From Pegethrix bostrychoides GSE-TBD4-15B (GTDB lineage: Bacteria; Cyanobacteriota; Cyanobacteriia; Elainellales; Elainellaceae), in assembly GCA_019359155.1 (NCBI GenBank), contig JAHHHV010000002.1, positions 1 through 64,000 of the forward strand: a DNA stretch of 64,000 nt, read 5' to 3'. Positions 51,634 through 59,578 of the stretch are shown piece by piece. Under the pieces are notes generated by a model, which was given only the letters and a program-made list of their open reading frames with translations, had not been told where the DNA came from and did no database searches. Every line of letters starts with the position of its first letter. Position 1 is the first letter of the stretch. A program made the position numbers and the translations under genes.

Positions 51634-53484
51634 ATGAGCCGCATGGGCAAAAACTGGGCGATTACCGTCGGAATCAATCAATATCACAACCTGAAGCCGC
51701 TGCAATATGCTCAGCGAGACGCAGAGGCGATCCAGAACTTTTGCCTGAACGAGGCGAAGTTTGAGTGGGTCTATCACTTTGCGGAGGGTGCGCCGCTGAT
51801 TCCGGTTAATCAGGGATCGCCCCTGCGCTCAGAGCCGACGCTGGGCAACTTGGAGCGGTTTTTGCGGGTCAGGTTTGAGCAGCCGTTTTTGGCGGCGGGC
51901 GATAATCTCTGGTTTTTCTTTGCGGGGCATGGCAAGCGGCACAGAGGCAGAGACTATCTGATGCCGATTGATGGCGATCCGGGCAACGTGGAGCGCACTG
52001 GGATTGCGATTCGGGATGTGGCGGATCGGCTGCGGCGCTCTGGGGCAGATAATGTGGTGCTGCTGCTGGATGCCTGCCGGGGTGAAGATGACCGGGATGG
52101 CGGGGCGGGGATTGGCACGGAGCAGCAGCAGGGCGTAATTACGCTGTTCGCTTGCAGCCCGAATGAGCTGTCGTATGAAATTGAGGAGTTGCAGCAGGGA
52201 ACGTTTACGCATTGTTTGCTGCAAGGGCTGCGGATTGCGGGCGAGAATAACTGCGCCACGGTGGAGCGGCTGTATCAGCATTTGCGCTATCAGGTGCCGG
52301 AGCTAAATCGGCGCTATCGCAAGGCGGCTCAGTATCCCTATGCGATTGCTGAACCTGCGACTAAGCTACATCTGATTTTGCTGCCGCAGTATGCCACATT
52401 GCAGGATGTGATGGCGCTAAAGAATGACGCACTGGAAGCGGAGGCTGAAGCCGATCTAGATTTGGCAGAGCAGCTTTGGATTCGAGTGTTGGGGGCTTCT
52501 CCTGCCGACCTACAGGCTGTTAAAGCAATTGGACGAATTGCGCTGCGCCGACGTGATCAGCCCGCAATAGCGCAAACTGTAACGGTGACATCAGCCGCCT
52601 CTAGCCGCGATGCTGAAGCGTCTGAAGCTGTGCAGTTGCAGACATTTAAATTTGAAGTCGTAACGGTTGATGCGCGAGGAGAGATCACAAACCGCCAAAC
52701 TAAGCAGGCTGAGTTTTTTGCTGAGGATTTTGGGAATGGTATTACGTTAGAGATGGTGAAAATTCCCGGCGGCTCGTTCAAGATGGGTTCTCCAGAAACT
52801 AAACTGGAGCGACACTCTACTGAATCACCACAACACATTGTTGATGTGCCCTCTTTCTTCATGGGCAAATTTGCAATCACCCAAGCCCAGTATCAGAAAA
52901 TTATGGGGAGTAATTCTGCTAATTTCAAAAGTAACAAACGCCCTGTTGAACAAGTTTCGTGGAATGATGCTGTGGAATTCTGTTCTAAATTGAGTAAGCA
53001 AACTAGATGCACTTATCGACTACCCAATGAAGCAGAATGGGAGTACTCTTGTCGTGCGGGAACAATGCTTTCCTTCCACTTTGGAGCAACAGTTACAACA
53101 GATTTAGCAAATTATCAAGGAACTGATTGGGTATATCAAGGTAAAACTTATTCGGGTTCTTATGGTGACGCTCCTAAAGGAAAATTTCGTGAGCAGACAA
53201 CTGATGTTGGTACGTTTCCACCCAATGCCTTCGGGCTTTATGACATGCATGGAAACGTTTGGGAGTGGTGCCAGGATCATTGGCACGATGACTATCAAGG
53301 AGCACCGACCAATGGTAGTGCTTGGCTGAGTGAAGATAAAAACACAGTACGGGTTCTGCGGGGCGGCTCTTGGTGCGATGATCCTTGGCTTTGCCGCTCT
53401 GCTACTCGCGTCTACGATGTTGCAGAGGTTCATAACAGCAATAATGGTTTTCGGGTAGTTTGTAGTGCTCCGAGGACTTTGTAG
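51634..53484 (+). CDS. Orthocaspase (peptidase C14) fused to an FGE-sulfatase-fold domain
   Basis: This 616-residue fusion has an N-terminal caspase-like protease (residues ~1-250): WAITVGINQYHNLKPL, catalytic His99 in FFFAGHGKRHRG and catalytic Cys148 in LLLDACRGEDDR, both intact. A helical linker (~255-335) leads to a formylglycine-generating-enzyme / C-type-lectin-like domain (~365-612): MVKIPGGSFKMGSPE, RPVEQVSWNDAVEFC, YRLPNEAEWEYSCRAG, GLYDMHGNVWEWCQDHW and RVLRGGSWCDDPWLCRSATR. Cyanobacterial caspase-FGE fusions occur as regulators or effectors, and the FGE part is a known host of retroelement-made diversity. The FGE half is AT-richer than the caspase half. No signal peptide or membrane helix. 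ATG at residue 4 is an alternative start. Confidence 0.93.
   Translation: MSRMGKNWAITVGINQYHNLKPLQYAQRDAEAIQNFCLNEAKFEWVYHFAEGAPLIPVNQGSPLRSEPTLGNLERFLRVRFEQPFLAAGDNLWFFFAGHGKRHRGRDYLMPIDGDPGNVERTGIAIRDVADRLRRSGADNVVLLLDACRGEDDRDGGAGIGTEQQQGVITLFACSPNELSYEIEELQQGTFTHCLLQGLRIAGENNCATVERLYQHLRYQVPELNRRYRKAAQYPYAIAEPATKLHLILLPQYATLQDVMALKNDALEAEAEADLDLAEQLWIRVLGASPADLQAVKAIGRIALRRRDQPAIAQTVTVTSAASSRDAEASEAVQLQTFKFEVVTVDARGEITNRQTKQAEFFAEDFGNGITLEMVKIPGGSFKMGSPETKLERHSTESPQHIVDVPSFFMGKFAITQAQYQKIMGSNSANFKSNKRPVEQVSWNDAVEFCSKLSKQTRCTYRLPNEAEWEYSCRAGTMLSFHFGATVTTDLANYQGTDWVYQGKTYSGSYGDAPKGKFREQTTDVGTFPPNAFGLYDMHGNVWEWCQDHWHDDYQGAPTNGSAWLSEDKNTVRVLRGGSWCDDPWLCRSATRVYDVAEVHNSNNGFRVVCSAPRTL
53344..53470 (+). 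other. Candidate diversity-generating variable region (VR-like)
   Basis: This is the end of the FGE-fold domain in the caspase gene. Between the fixed blocks RVLRGGSW and NGFRVVCSA, the positions that are usually Asn/Asp in this fold are Cys, Asp, Asp, Trp, Leu, Thr, Val, Tyr, Asp, Val, Val, His, Ser, Asn. Fifteen of sixteen candidate codons end in C or T, the pattern expected if each arose from an AAY codon by A-specific mutagenesis. No template repeat or reverse transcriptase is visible in the window. Confidence 0.45.
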
Positions 53485-53841
53485 CCCTCTGCTCTTTTGC
53501 CCTCTTGCCCTTTGCGCTCCGGCTCTTCTCCCTTTGCGTCTCGCGCGATCGAATTTTTTTGGCGTTGCTAAGGGATTTCGCCCCCTAAATTCCCCTTTCT
53601 TGAATGCTACAGGCTATATTCTGAGGGACATTGAGCCGAAAATGGTTCGGAAGCCCCCAGAATTGGGGGTTTGGGGCAAACGTCAGCTCCTGCTAGCCGC
53701 CTAAATTTGGCAAAGTACCTGATCCAGATTGGTCATGACCTCGCTCCGATGGCTGAGAGCAATGGGTATTGAATATTTTCAAGACCGAGAAATTCCGCTT
53801 CCAAAACCAAAACTCGATCCTGCCCATCCACTGCGAGTCTC
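53485..53841. other. Intergenic region after the caspase-FGE gene
   Basis: This 357-base stretch follows the caspase-FGE stop. It begins with a pyrimidine-rich tract (gccctctgctcttttg, then more of the same) and continues into a candidate dispersed repeat (53576-53670). A 48-codon rightward ORF at 53735-53881 overlaps the end of DUF1361 and has no recognised family. Confidence 0.5.
53576..53670. repeat. Candidate dispersed cyanobacterial repeat
   Basis: A region with the layout of common cyanobacterial intergenic repeats: gatttcgccccctaaattcc, then the hairpins ccgaa/ttcgg and ccccca/tggggg (53654-53659 with 53664-53669) followed by ggtttgggg. These CCCCC/GGGGG-type palindromic elements are often repeated in cyanobacterial genomes. 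No other copy is in the window. Confidence 0.45.
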
Positions 53842-54492
53842 CTACTCCAGTACCTCCTTGCCCATCCGCAAAAAGCGGTAGCGCAGGTACAGCCCCAGCG
53901 TGATCTGCTTCATCACCCAGTAGAACACCGTCAGCACGATAAAGGTGAGGACAATCACCGCAACGGGGCGCTTGCTCGTCAGGTCATCCAATGTGGTGGC
54001 CAAAACATCGCCGGGGCCAGTTACCAAATCCCAGCTGTTGAAGCGGCGGAAGCGTCCCATAAACACACCAACAGCACAGAGCAGATGCACCAGTAGCTCA
54101 GTAGCCCAAACAATCAGCCGCTGCGCCCCCTGCTTGCGGAGATAGTAGCCAAGGTTGATTAGGGAAATCACGTAAGCTGCAAAGCCGCCCACAATGGCCG
54201 AGAGATGCAGCGGGATCAGCACCAGCACCACAGCCCAAATAGAGAGTCCGGCTCTTGTGCCGCGAATCAGATGCACAATATCGGTGAGCAGATAGGGCGC
54301 ATTCGGCAAAAAGGCGATGAAGACAGCTAGCGCCAGCCACCAGGTCGGCTTGCGCGAGATTTTTTTGCGACGGAACAGCCAGAAGCTCAGCACCAGCGGA
54401 ATAAAGGCCAAAAATAGATTCCAGAGAATCCAGCCGCTGTAGACATTTGAGGTGGCGGTGAAAATCTCAGACAGCAGTTCGCTCATGGCCAA
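53842..54492 (-). CDS. DUF1361 membrane protein
   Basis: The 216-residue protein has six or seven membrane helices and the DUF1361 signature AVFIAFLPNAPYLLTDIVHLIR (residues ~57-78). Further features are WATELLVHLLCAVGVFMGRFRRFNSWDL and a basic C-terminus. Function unknown. A second ATG at residue 3 is equally possible. It is transcribed towards the caspase-FGE gene. Confidence 0.84.
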   Translation of the reverse strand: MAMSELLSEIFTATSNVYSGWILWNLFLAFIPLVLSFWLFRRKKISRKPTWWLALAVFIAFLPNAPYLLTDIVHLIRGTRAGLSIWAVVLVLIPLHLSAIVGGFAAYVISLINLGYYLRKQGAQRLIVWATELLVHLLCAVGVFMGRFRRFNSWDLVTGPGDVLATTLDDLTSKRPVAVIVLTFIVLTVFYWVMKQITLGLYLRYRFLRMGKEVLE

Positions 54493-54577
54493 TTTCTGAA
54501 AGTTGGTTTTGCCTCCCCCAGATTAACCTCTCACCTGCTGCAACCGACAAGTGCGGCGAAGAGACGAGTAAATCTTC

Positions 54578-54625
54578 AAATTCTCTGCCTGCTAAATTCT
54601 CTGCCTGCTAAATTCTCTGCTGGCT
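54578..54625. repeat. Tandem repeat, 16 bp x3
   Basis: Two perfect copies and one variant copy of aaattctctgcctgct lie between the start of the DUF1361 gene and the rbcL promoter region. Confidence 0.85.
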
Positions 54626-54808
54626 TTAGAGAATACGCAGCGGTATATTTCAATGCGGTAAAGCCAATGCACAGATCCGACATGTTTACGCATCTCGTAA
54701 CTTTATTTAACGAATATAAACTCTAGTTATTAATGCGCTAAGAAGTTTCAAAGTCCTACTGATTCTATTCCTGATATATTTTTGATCAAGACTGAGAACA
54801 GGGCACAA

Positions 54809-54823
54809 ATTAAGATATTCTAA
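54809..54823 (+). promoter_or_regulatory. Possible LysR-type (RbcR) binding site
   Basis: The sequence attaagatattctaa is an imperfect palindrome of the T-N11-A type used by LysR-family regulators such as RbcR, which controls rbc genes in cyanobacteria. It lies about 200 bases before rbcL. It is a weak match and many such AT-rich sites occur by chance. Confidence 0.2.
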
Positions 54824-55020
54824 AAATTGCTAGAAGATGGCAAAGTTGAAGATTGTCAAATAAGCTGTCCTGGTTCGCATCCACTTCATCACCAGAACTT
54901 GATTATTCAAGCCTGATTATTCAGAGTTGCGGTTGGTTAAGCCTGCGTCAGTTGCCTTGCTTCTGAGCCAGAAGTTGGGTTTGCTCTTGTTCGGTCGAAA
55001 TGAATCACAGGAAGGGAAAC

Positions 55021-56451
55021 ATGTCATATTCACAAACTAAAACTCAGGCCAAAGCTGGGTATCAGGCTGGGGTTAAGGACTATCGCTTAACCTACTACAC
55101 GCCCGACTACACGCCCAAAGATACCGATATTTTGGCCGCTTTTCGGGTCACACCTCAGCCCGGTGTACCCTACGAAGAAGCGGGTGCTGCGGTAGCCGCT
55201 GAGTCTTCAACCGGCACCTGGACGACCGTCTGGACCGACCTGCTGACCGACTTGGATCGCTACAAAGGCCGCTGCTACGACATTGAGCCAGTCCCCGGCG
55301 AAGACAATCAGTTTATTGCCTACATTGCCTACCCGCTCGACCTGTTCGAGGAAGGCTCTGTCACCAACATGCTGACCTCGATTGTCGGCAACGTGTTTGG
55401 CTTCAAAGCATTGAAAGCCCTGCGCTTGGAAGATCTGCGGATTCCGGTTGCCTACCTCAAAACCTTCCAAGGCCCACCCCACGGTATCCAGGTAGAGCGC
55501 GACAAAATCAACAAGTATGGCCGTCCGCTGCTGGGCTGCACGATCAAGCCCAAGCTGGGTTTGTCGGCTAAGAACTACGGTCGGGCGGTCTATGAGTGTC
55601 TGCGGGGTGGTTTGGACTTCACCAAGGACGACGAGAACATCAACTCACAGCCGTTCCAGCGCTGGCGCGACCGCTTCACCTTTGTCGCTGACGCGATCTA
55701 CAAGGCTCAGGCAGAAACAGGCGAAGTCAAAGGTCACTACCTCAACTGCACGGCGGCCACCTGCGAAGAGATGATCAAGCGGGCGGAATATGCCAAAGAG
55801 CTAGGCATGCCGATCATCATGCATGACTTCTTAACGGCTGGCTTTACCGCTAACACGACGCTGTCGCACTGGTGCCGCGACAATGGTGTGCTGCTGCATA
55901 TCCACCGCGCCATGCATGCCGTGATCGACCGCCAGAAGAACCACGGGATGCACTTCCGCGTTTTGGCTAAGTGTCTGCGGATGTCAGGTGGCGACCATAT
56001 CCACACCGGGACAGTCGTGGGCAAGCTGGAAGGCGACAAGGCTGTGACCTTGGGCTTTGTAGACCTGCTGCGCGAAAACTACGTCGAGCAAGACCGCTCC
56101 AAGGGCATCTACTTCACCCAGGATTGGGCTTCCATGCCTGGAGTGATGGCCGTGGCCTCTGGCGGGATTCACGTTTGGCACATGCCGGCACTGGTGGAAA
56201 TCTTCGGCGATGACTCGGTGCTGCAATTTGGTGGCGGCACGCTGGGTCACCCTTGGGGGAACGCGCCCGGAGCAACCGCCAACCGCGTGGCGCTCGAAGC
56301 CTGCGTCCAGGCACGCAACGAAGGCCGCGATCTGATGCGCGAAGGTGGCGATATTATTCGCGAAGCCTGCCGCTGGTCGCCTGAGTTGGCCACCGCCTGC
56401 GAACTCTGGAAGGAGATCAAGTTTGAGTTTGAGGCACAGGACACGATCTAA
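55021..56451 (+). CDS. rbcL: RuBisCO large subunit (form IB)
   Basis: RbcL is the catalytic subunit of CO2 fixation, active as L8S8 in the carboxysome. The 476-residue product starts [23 protein letters not shown]. The carbamylated lysine lies in [13 protein letters not shown], loop 6 lysine in [11 protein letters not shown], and the conserved [15 protein letters not shown] and [12 protein letters not shown] are intact. The ATG at 55021 is used, since an aggaaggg site precedes it; the longer ORF adds seven residues. It heads the rightward cluster rbcL-rbcX-rbcS, with rca following. Confidence 0.98.
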   Translation: MSYSQTKTQAKAGYQAGVKDYRLTYYTPDYTPKDTDILAAFRVTPQPGVPYEEAGAAVAAESSTGTWTTVWTDLLTDLDRYKGRCYDIEPVPGEDNQFIAYIAYPLDLFEEGSVTNMLTSIVGNVFGFKALKALRLEDLRIPVAYLKTFQGPPHGIQVERDKINKYGRPLLGCTIKPKLGLSAKNYGRAVYECLRGGLDFTKDDENINSQPFQRWRDRFTFVADAIYKAQAETGEVKGHYLNCTAATCEEMIKRAEYAKELGMPIIMHDFLTAGFTANTTLSHWCRDNGVLLHIHRAMHAVIDRQKNHGMHFRVLAKCLRMSGGDHIHTGTVVGKLEGDKAVTLGFVDLLRENYVEQDRSKGIYFTQDWASMPGVMAVASGGIHVWHMPALVEIFGDDSVLQFGGGTLGHPWGNAPGATANRVALEACVQARNEGRDLMREGGDIIREACRWSPELATACELWKEIKFEFEAQDTI

Positions 56452-56587
56452 AGTATCTGTCTCCTGTAGCTTTAGGTGAGCTTTGGGGTTTGAGTTGAGG
56501 CAACTGTGGTTAGATCACCGTAAGGTTCTACGACTCGTGACTCACTGCAAGGCTCCAGCACAAAACTCACAGCTCACGCAAGGCTCT

Positions 56588-57019
56588 ATGGATTTCAAGC
56601 AGATTGCCAAGGATACAACCAAGGTGGTGGTAAGCTACCTCACCTATCAAGCTGTCAGGACGGTGATTGCTCAACTGAGTGAAACTGATCCGCCGCGCTC
56701 GCTCTGGCTGCATACGTTCTCAACTAAAGAGCGGATTCAGGACGGCGAGCTGTACATTCGGGATTTGTTTCAGGCCGAGCAGAGTCTGGGCTTTCGGATC
56801 CTGACCGTGCGGGAACATCTGGCCAACGAAGTCTGCGAGTTTTTGCCAGAAATGGTGCGAACCGGGATTCAGGAGGCCAATATCCAGCAGCGGCGGCAGC
56901 AGCTAGAGCGGATGACGGAGTTTGATCCGGTGCCCTCCCAGACGCATCCTGAGCAGTTGCCTGAGCCAGTCGAGCCAATTAAGCCAGCAGAGCCAAGAGA
57001 ACCTGGATCTGATCCCTAG
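56588..57019 (+). CDS. rbcX: RuBisCO assembly chaperone RbcX
   Basis: The 143-residue dimeric chaperone grips the C-terminal tail of RbcL during L8 assembly. The start MDFKQIAKDTTKVVVSYLTYQAVRTVI at 56588 is used; the ORF can be extended 35 residues with unlikely sequence. The helical core includes WLHTFSTKERIQDGELYIRDLF and LGFRILTVREHLANEVCEFLPEMVRTGI. The last ~30 residues are a Pro/Glu-rich tail. It lies between rbcL and rbcS, the usual place. Confidence 0.95.
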   Translation: MDFKQIAKDTTKVVVSYLTYQAVRTVIAQLSETDPPRSLWLHTFSTKERIQDGELYIRDLFQAEQSLGFRILTVREHLANEVCEFLPEMVRTGIQEANIQQRRQQLERMTEFDPVPSQTHPEQLPEPVEPIKPAEPREPGSDP

Positions 57020-57058
57020 TTTCGTGATTAATTTGCACTTAGTTTATTCGAGGAATCC

Positions 57059-57418
57059 ATGAAGACTTTATCCAAAGAGCGGCGCTACGAGACTTTTTCA
57101 TATCTGCCTGCGCTCACCGATGCTCAAATCGCCCGCCAGATCCAGTACACAATTGACAACGGCTTCTTCCCCTGCATCGAGTTCAACGAGGATTCAGCCG
57201 CTGAAACCTACTACTGGACGATGTGGAAGCTGCCGTTGTTTAACGCCCGCAGCCCTCAAGAAGTGATCAGCGAAGTGCAGCAGTGCCGTTCAGAGTACGG
57301 CCATTGCTACATTCGCGTTGTCGCGTTTGACAACGTGAAGCAGTGTCAGGTGATGAGCTTTATTGTGCATAAGCCCAACAGCAACAGCAGCAGCAGCAGC
57401 AGCGGCTATCGCTACTAA
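57059..57418 (+). CDS. rbcS: RuBisCO small subunit
   Basis: The 119-residue small subunit caps the L8 core. Typical blocks are [62 protein letters not shown] and [26 protein letters not shown]. It ends in an unusual Asn/Ser-rich tail ([13 protein letters not shown]), longer than in most cyanobacteria. It is 39 bases after rbcX and is followed by a terminator at 57466-57492. Confidence 0.97.
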   Translation: MKTLSKERRYETFSYLPALTDAQIARQIQYTIDNGFFPCIEFNEDSAAETYYWTMWKLPLFNARSPQEVISEVQQCRSEYGHCYIRVVAFDNVKQCQVMSFIVHKPNSNSSSSSSGYRY

Positions 57419-57432
57419 AGCCAGCGGCATAC

Positions 57433-57465
57433 CTGAAATCATTCTGAAATCATTCTGAAATCAAC
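57433..57465. repeat. Tandem repeat, 11 bp x3
   Basis: Two perfect copies of ctgaaatcatt and a third ending in aac follow the rbcS stop and lie directly before the rbcS terminator. Confidence 0.85.
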
Positions 57466-57492
57466 AGAGGTGGGATAGCCTGCCTCTTTTTT
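57466..57492 (+). terminator. Intrinsic terminator after rbcS
   Basis: A 9-bp stem with two G-U pairs (agaggtggg / cctgcctct) and a 4-base loop is followed by a run of T. It separates the rbcLXS transcript from rca, which starts 24 bases later, though read-through is possible. Confidence 0.8.
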
Positions 57493-57515
57493 GTTGGGAG
57501 CTTAATTGAAACACC

Positions 57516-58784
57516 ATGAGCTACTATCTCGCACCTCGCTTCTTAGACAAACTTGCTGTCCATATCACCAAAAACTATTTGGGTCTAGCCAACGTCAAAG
57601 TGCCGCTGATCCTGGGGATTCACGGTCGCAAAGGCGAAGGCAAGACTTTTCAGTGCGAGCTCGTCTATGAGCGGATGGGGTTAAACGTGGTGCAGATGTC
57701 GGCAGGCGAGCTAGAAAGCCCCGATGCAGGCGATCCGGCGCGGCTGATTCGGCTGCGGTATCGAGAGGCGGCAGATGCCGTGAAAGTGAACGGCAAAATG
57801 GCCGTGCTGATGATCAACGATATTGATGCCGGGATGGGGCGGATCGATCAGTTTACGCAATATACGGTGAATACGCAGCTCGTGGCCGGGACGCTGATGA
57901 ATATTGCCGACAGCCCGACCAACGTCCAGCTTCCTGGCAGCTATGACTCGGAGCCAGTGCAGCGCATCCCGATTATTGTCACCGGCAATGATTTTGCAAC
58001 GCTCTATGCGCCGCTGGTGCGCGATGGGCGGATGGAGAAGTTCTACTGGGAGCCAGATCGCGAGGATCGAATTGGCATAGTTCGCGGTATTTTTGAGACT
58101 GTATCTCAGAGTGAAATTGCTCAGTTGGTGGATACATTTTCTGAACAGTCGATTGACTTCTACAGCGCTCTGCATTCGCGGCTGTATGACGAGCAGGTGC
58201 GGCAGTTTATTCAGTCTGTGGGCATTGAGCGGATCTCGCTGCGGGTAGTCAATAGTGCCGAACCGCCGCCAGAGTTCCATAGTCCGGATTTTAGCCTGAC
58301 GCATCTGATTGAGATGGGGCAGCTTCTAGTCCGCGAACAGCAGCGGATTCAAGAGCTGCGGCTAGTGCAGAGCTACAACAATTTGCATCAGGCGAGCGCT
58401 CGCCCCATACCGCAAAGTCTAATCCAGCCCAATGCTCAGCCGCCCGCCGCGAGTCTGCCCAACGGTGCCGCCAGTCCCTCAAGTGCCGTCCGCCCGCCCG
58501 CTCAACCCAACTCAACTCGCACTCTCCCGACAGCCGTTTTGCAAACGCTGCATGACATCCTTGATCGCGGCCAGCGGCTGGGCATTGAAATTGTGGATGC
58601 GCGGCGGTTTCGTACCAACTCCTGGCAGTGTTACAACATGGTCAGCCCTGACAGCAGCTTTGAGCAGGCGAGCAGCATCCTCGCCGCCTGCTTTGCCGAA
58701 CATGCTCAAGACTATATTCGGCTGGTGGGCATTGACCGCGACCGGCGGCGGTTGGTGGAGGAGATTGTGCATCGACCTGAGTGA
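57516..58784 (+). CDS. rca: RuBisCO activase with C-terminal small-subunit-like domain
   Basis: Rca is an AAA+ motor that releases inhibitory sugar phosphates from RuBisCO. The 422-residue protein has Walker A GRKGEGKT (residues 37-44), Walker B MAVLMINDID (~94-103) and the AAA+ core to ~290, then a Pro/Ala/Asn-rich linker and a small-subunit-like (SSUL) domain from ~335 (LQTLHDILDRGQRLGIEIVDARRFRTNSWQCYNM). The SSUL domain would dock Rca to RuBisCO or carboxysome components; it holds two cysteines (WQCYN and AACFAEH) that could form a redox-sensitive bond. It follows rbcS directly. Confidence 0.95.
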   Translation: MSYYLAPRFLDKLAVHITKNYLGLANVKVPLILGIHGRKGEGKTFQCELVYERMGLNVVQMSAGELESPDAGDPARLIRLRYREAADAVKVNGKMAVLMINDIDAGMGRIDQFTQYTVNTQLVAGTLMNIADSPTNVQLPGSYDSEPVQRIPIIVTGNDFATLYAPLVRDGRMEKFYWEPDREDRIGIVRGIFETVSQSEIAQLVDTFSEQSIDFYSALHSRLYDEQVRQFIQSVGIERISLRVVNSAEPPPEFHSPDFSLTHLIEMGQLLVREQQRIQELRLVQSYNNLHQASARPIPQSLIQPNAQPPAASLPNGAASPSSAVRPPAQPNSTRTLPTAVLQTLHDILDRGQRLGIEIVDARRFRTNSWQCYNMVSPDSSFEQASSILAACFAEHAQDYIRLVGIDRDRRRLVEEIVHRPE

Positions 58785-58870
58785 GCGGTGTTCCGGCCAT
58801 TTCCAGCATTCTGCTACCGCCACGCCATTCCTGTGGGATAATGGGGATCACAATTATTTTAGATTTACCA

Positions 58871-59578
58871 GTGAGCACTGTCCGCACCGTTTCCGACACC
58901 AAAAGAGCCTTCTACAGCCTGCACACCCGCCCGATTAACTCAATCTATCGGCGCGTGGTTGAAGAGCTTATGGTGGAGATGCATCTGCTCTCCGTCAATG
59001 CGGACTTTAGCTATAACCCGATCTACGGGCTGGGCGTTTTCACGACCTTTGAGCGCTTCATGCAGGGCTATCGTCCCGAAACTGACTATAACTCAATTTT
59101 TAATGCCCTCTGCCAGTCCTTGCCTGACGATCCGCAAAAATACCGCCGGGACGCAGCGCAGATGCGAGAATTGGCGGCCTCAACCAACGCCGAGGAGTTT
59201 TTGGCGCAGGTGAAGCAATTGCCAGAAGGCGCAGGCAGCCTGCTTGACGTTTTAAGGCCAGTTGCCACCCATCCCAGCTTCAAGTACAGCCGTCTGTTTG
59301 CGATTGGCCTCTACAACCTGCTTGAAATCATGAATCCAGAGCTGGTGCAGGATGAAGCCAAGCGCAATGAGGCGCTTCAGGGTTTGGCCAATAGCCTCAA
59401 GCTCTCGGATGACAAAATGCAGAAAGATCTGGAGCTATACCGAGGCAATCTCGAAAAGCTGGCTCAGGTGCGGCAGGTGATGGAAGATATCCTCAAGGCT
59501 GACCGCAAGAAAAAAGAAGAGCGCGCCAAGGCTAAAGATCTAGCCGCGACCCCACCTCAAGATTCGGCTTCAGCCTGA
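58871..59578 (+). CDS. thf1: Photosystem II biogenesis protein Psp29 / Thf1
   Basis: Thf1/Psp29 supports photosystem II biogenesis and FtsH function. The 235-residue product starts with a GTG at 58871 (VSTVRTVSDTKRAFYSLHTRPINSIYRRVVEELMVEMHLLSVN), the conserved family start. The longer ORF reaches back over the end of rca and gives an unlikely leader. The C-terminal half is a helical coiled coil (NSLKLSDDKMQKDLELYRGNLEKLAQVRQVMEDILKADRKKKEER). Confidence 0.92.
   Translation: MSTVRTVSDTKRAFYSLHTRPINSIYRRVVEELMVEMHLLSVNADFSYNPIYGLGVFTTFERFMQGYRPETDYNSIFNALCQSLPDDPQKYRRDAAQMRELAASTNAEEFLAQVKQLPEGAGSLLDVLRPVATHPSFKYSRLFAIGLYNLLEIMNPELVQDEAKRNEALQGLANSLKLSDDKMQKDLELYRGNLEKLAQVRQVMEDILKADRKKKEERAKAKDLAATPPQDSASA

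Larger units (their letters stand above)
54493..55020. other. Intergenic region upstream of rbcL
   Basis: The 528 bases between DUF1361 and rbcL hold a 16-bp x3 tandem repeat (54578-54625) near DUF1361 and an AT-rich stretch. Within the latter lies an imperfect palindrome at 54809-54823 that may be a LysR-type regulator site. The rbcL promoter must lie here, but its -10 and -35 were not fixed. Confidence 0.5.

Noticed and set aside
53735-53881. 48-codon rightward ORF after the caspase gene, overlapping the end of DUF1361
   Set aside because: No recognisable family or ribosome site, and it overlaps a convergent gene; it could be a decayed fragment but nothing supports it.
58781-58870. N-terminal extension of thf1 over the end of rca
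   Set aside because: The extra 30 residues are unlike any Psp29 start, and the GTG at 58871 gives the conserved N-terminus.
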